Shown piece by piece: positions 1-3,839 of a stretch of DNA of 5,304 bases (positions are counted from its first letter, which is position 1; each line of letters begins with the position of its first letter). The DNA is from Oceanospirillaceae bacterium (GTDB lineage: Bacteria > Pseudomonadota > Gammaproteobacteria > Pseudomonadales > Balneatricaceae). A program made the translations under genes and the position numbers. The stretch is taken from assembly GCA_023954795.1 (NCBI GenBank), contig JAGSHA010000246.1, forward strand, positions 1 through 5,304. The letters run 5' to 3'. The notes beneath the pieces are model-generated. The model ran no database searches. It was not told the origin of the DNA and worked only from the letters and a program-made list of their open reading frames with translations.

Positions 1-151
1 AGAGGGTGTGGAAATGGTAATGCCGGGTGACAACATCCAGATGGACGTTACTCTGATCAACCCAATCGCGATGGAAGACGGTCTGCGTTTCGCTATCCGC
101 GAAGGTGGTCGTACCGTTGGTGCAGGTGTTGTATCTAAAATTATCGAGTAA
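1..151 (+). CDS. tuf: Elongation factor Tu, C-terminal 49 residues (partial)
   Basis: The frame starting at base 2 encodes 49 residues and a TAA stop at 149-151. The start of the gene lies outside the window. EF-Tu is the cytoplasmic GTPase that brings aminoacyl-tRNA to the ribosomal A site. The visible part is the end of beta-barrel domain 3, with the family-typical stretches VEMVMPGDNIQMDVTLI, NPIAMEDGLRFAIREGGRT and VGAGVVSKIIE. The GTPase domain is not seen. Position directly before tRNA-Trp and secE-nusG marks it as the tufB-type copy of gammaproteobacteria; whether a second tuf copy exists cannot be seen here. No terminator with a T-run follows the stop, so readthrough into the tRNA and secE is plausible. 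The identification is very secure. Confidence 0.97.
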   Translation, partial: EGVEMVMPGDNIQMDVTLINPIAMEDGLRFAIREGGRTVGAGVVSKIIE

Positions 152-168
152 AAACCGATAATTAGGTG

Positions 169-197
169 TTGCCAAACACCGGGGAGGGGCATACAAT
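169..197 (+). promoter_or_regulatory. Predicted sigma70 promoter for tRNA-Trp and secE-nusG
   Basis: A -35 hexamer TTGCCA (169-174) and a -10 hexamer TACAAT (192-197), each 5 of 6 matches to consensus, are separated by exactly 17 bp. Transcription would start near 204-207, some 11-14 nt before the mature tRNA. The bases after the -10 (GTGCCTCCC, 198-206) resemble the GC-rich discriminator of stringently controlled stable-RNA promoters (rrnB P1: GCGCCACC, from memory). The DNA upstream of the -35 (152-168) is moderately A/T rich, like a weak UP element. The -35 lies within a short inverted repeat (GGTGTT/AACACC, 165-180). Prediction is by inspection only. Confidence 0.72.
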
Positions 198-217
198 GTG
201 CCTCCCTATTACGCAGT

Positions 218-288
<71 letters not shown>

Positions 289-293
<5 letters not shown>

Positions 294-312
294 ATCCTTC
301 TCGGGATTGGCA
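289..312 (+). repeat. Inverted repeat joining the tRNA-Trp 3' end to its trailer
   Basis: TGCCAATCC (289-297) and GGATTGGCA (304-312) are perfect 9-bp reverse complements with a 6-nt loop (TTCTCG). The left arm includes tRNA base 72, the discriminator and the CCA. In the precursor RNA this hairpin would sequester the tRNA 3' end while breaking only one acceptor pair (A1-U72). A second small hairpin, AAAGC/GCTTT (317-321/326-330), follows and then an A/U-rich stretch that could be cut by RNase E. Neither has a proper T-run, so I do not call a terminator. Role in processing is inference. Confidence 0.6.
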
Positions 313-354
313 TCACAAAGCAGTAGCTTTTCTAAAATTCTGAGGCTTCCAAAC

Positions 355-723
355 GTGAACTCTAAAGTGTCTTCCGAAGGTTCAAAATTCGATGCTCTTA
401 AATGGGTAGCGGTTGTACTGGTGGTTGCCGCCGGAGTTGTAGGTAACTCCATCTACGCGGAAGAATCGCTTTTCTATCGTGTCGTTGTGCTTGTGGTACT
501 AGCGCTGGTTGCGGGCTTTGTTGCTTTGCAGACAGCTAAAGGGCAGGCATTCTTTAACTTGTTTAAAGAAGCCAAAGCAGAAATTCGTAAGGTTGTATGG
601 CCTACACGTCAAGAGACTGGTCAGACTACGGCAATCGTTGTGGTTGTTGTGTTGATCGTTGGTCTGGCGCTGTGGGGACTGGATTCATTGTTGAGCTGGC
701 TTGTGTCCGGTGTGATCGGTTAA
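355..723 (+). CDS. secE: SecYEG translocon subunit SecE, GTG start
   Basis: SecE is the essential small inner-membrane subunit that clamps SecY in the protein-translocation channel. The product is 122 residues, close to the 127 of E. coli, and has the gammaproteobacterial three-helix form: hydrophobic segments at about 16-33, 42-60 and 93-113. An amphipathic surface helix (about 64-80) and the conserved EIRKVVWPTRQET motif (76-88) lie before the last, essential membrane helix. I chose GTG355 because GAGG (342-345) sits 9 nt upstream and the product then begins MNSKVSSEGSKFD, with the expected short N-terminus. An upstream in-frame TTG at 307 lies in the tRNA-trailer hairpin and lacks a ribosome site. 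nusG follows after 12 nt, so the two genes are probably one transcription unit. No anomaly is seen. Confidence 0.95.
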   Translation: MNSKVSSEGSKFDALKWVAVVLVVAAGVVGNSIYAEESLFYRVVVLVVLALVAGFVALQTAKGQAFFNLFKEAKAEIRKVVWPTRQETGQTTAIVVVVVLIVGLALWGLDSLLSWLVSGVIG

Positions 724-735
724 GAGGTTATTGGC

Positions 736-1269
736 ATGTCTATGCGTTGGTATGTTGTACATGCGTATTCCGGTTACGAAAAGCGCGTGATGAATACGCT
801 GAAAGAGCGTGTTGAGCTGCATGAAATGCAGGATTTCTTTGGTGATGTGCTAGTGCCAACCGAAGAAGTGGTAGAGATCCGCGAAGGTAAGAAGCGTAAG
901 TCCGAGCGTAAATTTTACCCGGGTTACGTGCTGGTGCACATGGATATGAATGATGAGTCCTGGCATCTAGTTAAGAATACTCCTCATGTGCTTGGTTTTA
1001 TTGGTGGTACTGCAGGTAATCCTGCGCCGATCACTGAAAAAGAAGCAAATGAGATTCTGCAGCGTGTTGAAAGCGGTGTGGATAAGCCTAGGCCGAAGAC
1101 AGTCTTCGAGCCGGGTGAAATGGTTCGTGTTACTGACGGTCCATTTGCCGACTTTAATGGTGTTGTTGAGGAAGTAAACTACGAGAAGAACAGGCTGCAG
1201 GTTGCAGTGCTGATTTTCGGTCGCTCCACGCCGGTAGAGTTGGAATTTATTCAGGTCGAAAAGGCCTGA
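736..1269 (+). CDS. nusG: Transcription termination/antitermination factor NusG
   Basis: NusG binds the beta' clamp helices of RNA polymerase, suppresses pausing, and through its C-terminal domain contacts either Rho or ribosomal protein S10. The product has 177 residues against 181 in E. coli, being shorter at the N-terminus. The NGN domain (about 3-115) starts RWYVVHAYSGYE and includes VPTEEVVEIREGKKRKSERK (40-59), then FYPGYVLV. The KOW domain covers about 123-177, with FEPGEMVRV, GPFADFNGVVEEV and IFGRSTPVEL. Phe161 corresponds to E. coli Phe165 at the Rho/S10 interface. ATG736 is preferred over ATG742 because AAGAGG (722-727) is 8 nt upstream. The gene follows secE closely and is followed by an intrinsic terminator. 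It uses a few rare-type codons (AGG) unlike the r-protein genes downstream. Confidence 0.98.
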   Translation: MSMRWYVVHAYSGYEKRVMNTLKERVELHEMQDFFGDVLVPTEEVVEIREGKKRKSERKFYPGYVLVHMDMNDESWHLVKNTPHVLGFIGGTAGNPAPITEKEANEILQRVESGVDKPRPKTVFEPGEMVRVTDGPFADFNGVVEEVNYEKNRLQVAVLIFGRSTPVELEFIQVEKA

Positions 1270-1286
1270 GTTAAGAAAAAGTTGTA

Positions 1287-1325
1287 AAAAACTCTGCCTC
1301 CTGAGGGGCGGGGTTTTTGCGTTTT
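1287..1325 (+). terminator. Rho-independent terminator after nusG
   Basis: Bases 1287-1300 pair with 1305-1318 as a 14-bp stem closed by a CTGA tetraloop (1301-1304). The core is CTCTGCC opposite GGGCGGGG with G-U wobbles, and the base is A-U pairs formed with the TTTTT run at 1314-1318. GCGTTTT follows. This is a strong intrinsic terminator by appearance. It separates secE-nusG from the L11 operon, though partial readthrough is possible. Confidence 0.88.
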
Positions 1326-1333
1326 AAAGAAAC

Positions 1334-1358
1334 GGGGAGCCGCAAGGCGCTTGTACCC
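1334..1358 (+). promoter_or_regulatory. Predicted L1-binding autoregulatory element in the rplK leader
   Basis: The RNA can form an outer stem GGG (1334-1336) with CCC (1356-1358) and an inner stem GCC (1339-1341) with GGC (1346-1348) capped by a GCAA tetraloop. Between them is an asymmetric loop: GA on the 5' side and GCUUGUA on the 3' side. L1 is known to repress the rplK-rplA mRNA by binding a copy of its 23S rRNA site (helices 76-78). The E. coli rRNA elements I recall, GGGAG on one strand and CUUG with UACC on the other, recur here in the same order. It lies 16 nt before the rplK start codon, next to the ribosome site. Confidence 0.72.
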
Positions 1359-1374
1359 AAATGAGGTGATTTCA

Positions 1375-1809
1375 ATGGCTAAGAAGATCGAAGCTTATAT
1401 CAAGCTCCAGGTCGCTGCCGGTCAGGCTAACCCAAGTCCACCAGTTGGTCCAGCTCTGGGTCAGCACGGTGTAAACATCATGGAATTCTGTAAGGCATTT
1501 AACGCTGCTACGCAGGAACTTGAGAAAGGGATGCCAATCCCGGTTGTGATTACTGTGTACGCTGATCGCAGCTTCACTTTCATCACTAAAACTCCACCGG
1601 CATCTGTTCTGCTGCTGAAGGCTGCAGGCCTGAAGAGCGGTTCTGGTCGTCCTAACACTGAGAAAGTCGGTACTGTTAACCGTGCTCAGCTGGAAGAGAT
1701 TGCGACTACTAAGATGGCTGATCTGACAGCTGCTGATATGGATGCAGCTGTACGTACTATCGCAGGTTCTGCGCGTAGCATGGGTCTTGTTGTGGAGGGT
1801 CAGGAATAA
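1375..1809 (+). CDS. rplK: 50S ribosomal protein L11
   Basis: L11 binds the GTPase-associated centre of 23S rRNA at the base of the L7/L12 stalk, where it affects factor binding and RelA activation; it is also the site of thiostrepton action. The product has 144 residues (142 in E. coli). The N-terminal domain holds the proline-rich helix NPSPPVGPALGQ (19-30) and GVNIMEFCKAFN (32-43); the RNA-binding C-terminal domain covers about 76-140, with KSGSGRPN and TIAGSARSMGLVVE. Lys3 and Lys40 fit the known PrmA methylation sites. ATG1375 is chosen because GAGGTGA (1363-1369), a near-perfect match to the 16S 3' end, lies just upstream; an in-frame TTG at 1351 falls inside the predicted L1 site. The stop overlaps the rplA start by one base (TAATG), which supports translational coupling. 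Confidence 0.98.
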   Translation: MAKKIEAYIKLQVAAGQANPSPPVGPALGQHGVNIMEFCKAFNAATQELEKGMPIPVVITVYADRSFTFITKTPPASVLLLKAAGLKSGSGRPNTEKVGTVNRAQLEEIATTKMADLTAADMDAAVRTIAGSARSMGLVVEGQE

Positions 1810-2504
1810 TGGCTAAGCTGTCTAAACGTCAAAAGCTGATCAGCGAAAAAGTTGATAGCACTAAACAGTACGCGGTTGCAGATGCTGTTGCTTTGCTGAC
1901 TGAGCTGTCTACCGTTAAGTTCAAAGAAACTGTTGAGCTGGCTGTAAACCTGGGTATTGATCCACGTAAATCTGATCAGGTTGTTCGTGGTTCTACTGTG
2001 CTGCCAAACGGTACTGGTAACGATGTTCGCGTTGCTGTTTTTGCTCAGGGTGAAAATGCTGAGAAAGCAAAAGCTGCTGGTGCAGATGTAGTTGGCTTTG
2101 AAGATCTGGCTGAGCAGATCAAAGGCGGCGATCTGGACTTTGGTGTTGTTATCGCAACTCCAGATGCAATGCGTGTAGTTGGTCAGCTGGGTCAGATTCT
2201 GGGTCCACGCGGTCTGATGCCAAACCCTAAAGTTGGCACAGTAACTCCAGACGTTGTTACCGCTGTAAACAATGCTAAAGCCGGTCAGGTGCGTTTCCGC
2301 GCTGACAAAAACGGTATCATCCACGCGGGTGTTGGCAAGGTGGACTTCGATGCTGCTGCTGTTAAGAGCAACGTTGAAGCACTGCTGGTTGACCTGAAGA
2401 AGGCTAAGCCTGCTTCTGCCAAAGGCGTGTATGTGAAGAAAATTACTCTGTCCACTACTATGGGACCGGGTCTGACTCTGGATCAGAGTTCTCTGGAATT
2501 CTAA
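1809..2504 (+). CDS. rplA: 50S ribosomal protein L1, operon repressor
   Basis: L1 forms the mobile stalk at the E site and, when in excess, represses its own rplK-rplA mRNA. The product has 231 residues (234 in E. coli). Domain I is made of the N- and C-terminal parts, with domain II inserted at about 67-160. Visible signatures are KFKETVELAVNLGIDPRKSD, VVRGSTVLPNGTG, GQILGPRGLMPNPKVGTVTP and the terminal TMGPG. Thr217 and Met218 match the numbering of the RNA-contact residues known from Thermus L1, so the protein should still recognise its rRNA-like mRNA target. GGAGG (1794-1798) lies 10 nt before ATG1809, inside the end of rplK. Coupled translation from rplK explains how one L1 site can control both genes. 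Confidence 0.98.
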   Translation: MAKLSKRQKLISEKVDSTKQYAVADAVALLTELSTVKFKETVELAVNLGIDPRKSDQVVRGSTVLPNGTGNDVRVAVFAQGENAEKAKAAGADVVGFEDLAEQIKGGDLDFGVVIATPDAMRVVGQLGQILGPRGLMPNPKVGTVTPDVVTAVNNAKAGQVRFRADKNGIIHAGVGKVDFDAAAVKSNVEALLVDLKKAKPASAKGVYVKKITLSTTMGPGLTLDQSSLEF

Positions 2505-2726
2505 TTCTGAGTTAAAGGTTTTTTGAGGGTCTTCGTTCCCTCTTAATAGAGACGAAGGCCGTCAAAGACCGCAGGTGGACTGCAGTCTTCTGACTGTAGT
2601 TCTTAATGGGAAACCAGCCTGCGCAGACGGTGAGATTCCTTGTGAATCTAAAACCACCGTACTCAAGCTTCGCTTCCCAGTGAAGTGATTGGTAAACAGT
2701 CGTAAGACTAAATCCAGGAGTAAATC
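2505..2726 (+). promoter_or_regulatory. Structured rplJ leader, likely L10(L12)4 autoregulatory region
   Basis: No gene fits this 222-nt spacer, but it is dense with pairing. Hairpin A: 2528-2536 with 2552-2560 (GGTCTTCGT/ACGAAGGCC), extended by CTCT/AGAG (2540-2543/2548-2551). Hairpin B: 2577-2587 with 2592-2602 (11 bp, two G-U, TTCT loop), enclosed by CGCAGG/CCTGCG (2570-2575/2618-2623). Hairpin C: ACGGTG/CACCGT (2627-2632/2655-2660) with an AAAAC bulge and inner AGATTC/GAATCT (2633-2638/2644-2649). TGGGAA/TTCCCA (2607-2612/2674-2679) can close the region. A small AGTC-GTAA-GACT hairpin (2698-2709) sits just before the ribosome site. In gammaproteobacteria the L10-L12 complex represses rplJL translation through a long leader at this place. 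Assignment rests on position and structure. Confidence 0.72.
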
Positions 2727-3221
2727 GTGGCATTAGGACTCGAAGACAAAAAAGCGATCGTCGCTGAAGTCCAGGAAGCTGCTAAAGGCGCTCTTTCAGC
2801 GGTAGTTGCGGATTCCCGCGGCGTAGCCGTTGAAGATATGACTGCTCTGCGTAAGCAGGCTCGTGAAGCAGGTGTGTGGCTGAAAGTTGTTCGTAACACA
2901 CTGGCACGTCGTGCGGTTGAAGGTACTGACTATGAGTGTCTGGTTGACACTTTCAAAGGTCCGTCCATCATCGCGTTCTCTACCGAACATCCAGGTGCGG
3001 GTGCCCGCATCCTGCAGGATTTCGCTAAGGGTAACGACAAGTTCGAGCTGAAAGCAGCAGCATTCGAAGGTGAAGCGGTAGATATCGCTATGCTGGCAAG
3101 CTTGCCAACATACGACGAAGCTATTGCGAAGCTGATGATGTGCATGAAAGAAGCAGCAGCTGGCAAGCTGGTCCGCACTATTGCGGCCGTTCGCGACCAG
3201 AAAGAAGAGCAGGCTGCGTAA
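2727..3221 (+). CDS. rplJ: 50S ribosomal protein L10, GTG start
   Basis: L10 anchors the L7/L12 dimers to the ribosome, forming the stalk that recruits translation GTPases; the L10-L12 complex is also the repressor of this mRNA. The product has 164 residues (165 in E. coli). The N-terminal rRNA-binding domain includes AVVADSRGVAVEDMTALRKQ and VVRNTLARRAVEGT, followed by KAAAFEG and LPTYDEAIAKLM. The C-terminal helix (about 134-164) that carries L12 dimers ends KLVRTIAAVRDQKEEQAA. The GTG start at 2727 is supported by AGGAG (2716-2720) six nt upstream and by the family-typical beginning MALGLEDKKAIVAEV. A GTG start may lower initiation relative to rplL, which is needed in several copies per ribosome; that link is inference. 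Confidence 0.98.
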   Translation: MALGLEDKKAIVAEVQEAAKGALSAVVADSRGVAVEDMTALRKQAREAGVWLKVVRNTLARRAVEGTDYECLVDTFKGPSIIAFSTEHPGAGARILQDFAKGNDKFELKAAAFEGEAVDIAMLASLPTYDEAIAKLMMCMKEAAAGKLVRTIAAVRDQKEEQAA

Positions 3222-3243
3222 GTTATTTACGCAGGCAGTTTTT
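3214..3243 (+). other. Stem-loop spanning the rplJ stop codon, terminator-like
   Basis: CTGCGTAA (3214-3221) pairs perfectly with TTACGCAG (3227-3234) around a 5-nt loop, so the TAA stop is inside the stem. A TTTTT run (3239-3243) follows after 4 nt. The stem is only moderately GC rich and the T-run is not adjacent, so it would be a weak terminator at best; a role in mRNA processing or in coupling to rplL is as likely. Confidence 0.5.
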
Positions 3244-3254
3244 AAAAGATTCAA

Positions 3255-3270
3255 CGGGCTATGTGGCCCG
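3255..3270 (+). other. GC-rich hairpin upstream of the rplL ribosome site
   Basis: CGGGCT (3255-3260) pairs with GGCCCG (3265-3270; one U-G) around an ATGT loop. It ends 8 nt before the rplL Shine-Dalgarno AGGA (3279-3282), leaving that site single-stranded. It could act as an mRNA stability or ribosome-access element; function is not shown by sequence. Confidence 0.5.
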
Positions 3271-3290
3271 AGATTATCAGGAAATACATC

Positions 3291-3665
3291 ATGTCTCTGA
3301 CTAACGAAGATATCCTTAACGCAATTGCTGAAATGTCCGTTAAGGACGTAGTTGTTCTGATCGAAGCAATGGAAGAAAAATTCGGCGTTACAGCTGCTGC
3401 TGCAGTTGTAGCTGGCGGCGCTGCTGGCGGTGACGCTGGTGCGGCTGAAGAACAGACTGAATTTGACGTTGTTCTGACTGCTATCGGCGATAAGAAAGTA
3501 AACGTAATCAAAGCAGTACGTGCTGCAACTGGCCTGGGCTTGAAAGAAGCTAAAGGCATGGTTGACGGCGTTCCAGCGGCTGTTAAAGAAGGCGTTAGCA
3601 AAGAAGAAGCTGAAGAACTTAAAGCTGCCCTGGAAGAAGCAGGCGCATCTGTTGAAGTTAAGTAA
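3291..3665 (+). CDS. rplL: 50S ribosomal protein L7/L12
   Basis: L7/L12 is the acidic multi-copy stalk protein that binds EF-Tu, EF-G and other GTPases and activates GTP hydrolysis. The product has 124 residues (121 in E. coli). The N-terminal dimerisation and L10-binding domain (about 1-34) reads MSLTNEDILNAIAEMSVKDV onward, followed by a flexible hinge (about 35-56) and the C-terminal factor-binding domain (about 57-124) with KKVNVIKAVRAATGLGLKEA and the ending EEAGASVEVK. The hinge is glycine rich, with two GG pairs, against the mostly Ala/Val/Pro/Glu hinge I know from E. coli. ATG3291 is chosen for AGGA (3279-3282) 8 nt upstream and a canonical N-terminus; the in-frame ATG at 3261 lies in the preceding hairpin loop. 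The stop is followed in frame by a second stop (TAATAG). Confidence 0.98.
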   Translation: MSLTNEDILNAIAEMSVKDVVVLIEAMEEKFGVTAAAAVVAGGAAGGDAGAAEEQTEFDVVLTAIGDKKVNVIKAVRAATGLGLKEAKGMVDGVPAAVKEGVSKEEAEELKAALEEAGASVEVK

Positions 3666-3683
3666 TAGCTTCTTTGCATTACA

Positions 3684-3702
3684 GAGCAGCCTATAGCTGC
3701 TC
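3684..3702 (+). other. Hairpin after rplL, possible mRNA processing site
   Basis: GAGCAGC (3684-3690) and GCTGCTC (3696-3702) form a perfect 7-bp stem with a CTATA loop. No T-run follows. In E. coli an RNase III cleavage region lies in the rplL-rpoB spacer; this hairpin could be part of such an element, though it is short for RNase III alone. Confidence 0.5.
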
Positions 3703-3713
3703 GAAGTGCTGAT

Positions 3714-3743
3714 GGCTGGTGGCAAATTGCCACCGGCCTTTTT
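3714..3743 (+). terminator. Intrinsic terminator/attenuator between rplL and rpoB
   Basis: GGCTGGTGGC (3714-3723) pairs with GCCACCGGCC (3729-3738), 10 bp with one U-G, optionally extended by A-U, around a short A/T loop, directly followed by TTTTT (3739-3743). This is a textbook rho-independent terminator. Because rpoB lies downstream with no strong promoter visible, it probably works as a partial attenuator that lets a fraction of r-protein transcripts continue, as known for the E. coli rplL-rpoB junction. Confidence 0.92.
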
Positions 3744-3768
3744 CCGTTATTTATAGACAGCAAATAAT
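3740..3768 (+). promoter_or_regulatory. Weak candidate promoter for rpoB
   Basis: A good -10 hexamer AATAAT (3763-3768, 5 of 6 to consensus) lies 17 bp after a poor -35 TTTTCC (3740-3745, 3 of 6). It would start transcription near 3775, just downstream of the attenuator. An inverted repeat CCGTTA/TAACGG (3744-3749/3769-3774) covers the same stretch and may explain it otherwise. Low confidence. Confidence 0.22.
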
Positions 3769-3778
3769 TAACGGCAAG

Positions 3779-3807
3779 ACAGACCGGGAGCTTTCCTTCT
3801 GGACTGT
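3779..3807 (+). other. Imperfect hairpin in the rpoB leader
   Basis: ACAG (3779-3782) pairs with CTGT (3804-3807). After an A-A mismatch, CC-G-GGAG (3784-3790) pairs with CTTC-T-GG (3796-3802, two G-U), closing on a CTTTC loop. It lies about 20 nt before the rpoB ribosome site. It could stabilise the mRNA after processing or take part in rpoB translational control; no direct evidence. Confidence 0.4.
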
Positions 3808-3839
3808 TTCTCACTTGGTGCACTTGCTGGGGAACACTG

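Noticed and set aside
182..206. GGGAGG/CCTCCC inverted repeat after tuf as a terminator.
   Set aside because: No T-run follows (TATTACGCAG), and the region coincides with the -10 and discriminator of the predicted promoter.
307..354. Upstream TTG start for secE adding 16 residues.
   Set aside because: The TTG is in the tRNA-trailer hairpin, has no ribosome site, and the added residues do not look like a SecE N-terminus; GTG355 has a spaced GAGG.
1351..1374. Upstream TTG start for rplK.
   Set aside because: It overlaps the predicted L1 site; ATG1375 has a near-ideal Shine-Dalgarno and the canonical MAKKIEAYIKLQ start.
1800..2324. Minus-strand frame of 174 codons opposite rplA.
   Set aside because: Shadow of a highly expressed r-protein gene; no ribosome site or family resemblance.
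2505..2551. Separate promoter for rplJ (TTGAGG at 2523 with ATAGAG at 2546).
   Set aside because: The -10 match is poor and the bases are used in the leader hairpin; E. coli has an L10 promoter in this spacer, but I cannot support one here from sequence.
2796..3725. Long minus-strand frame (309 codons) opposite rplJ and rplL.
   Set aside because: It is antisense to two certain genes with strong codon bias, which leaves long open frames on the other strand; its product is low-complexity, rich in Ser, Phe and Cys, with no recognisable domain.
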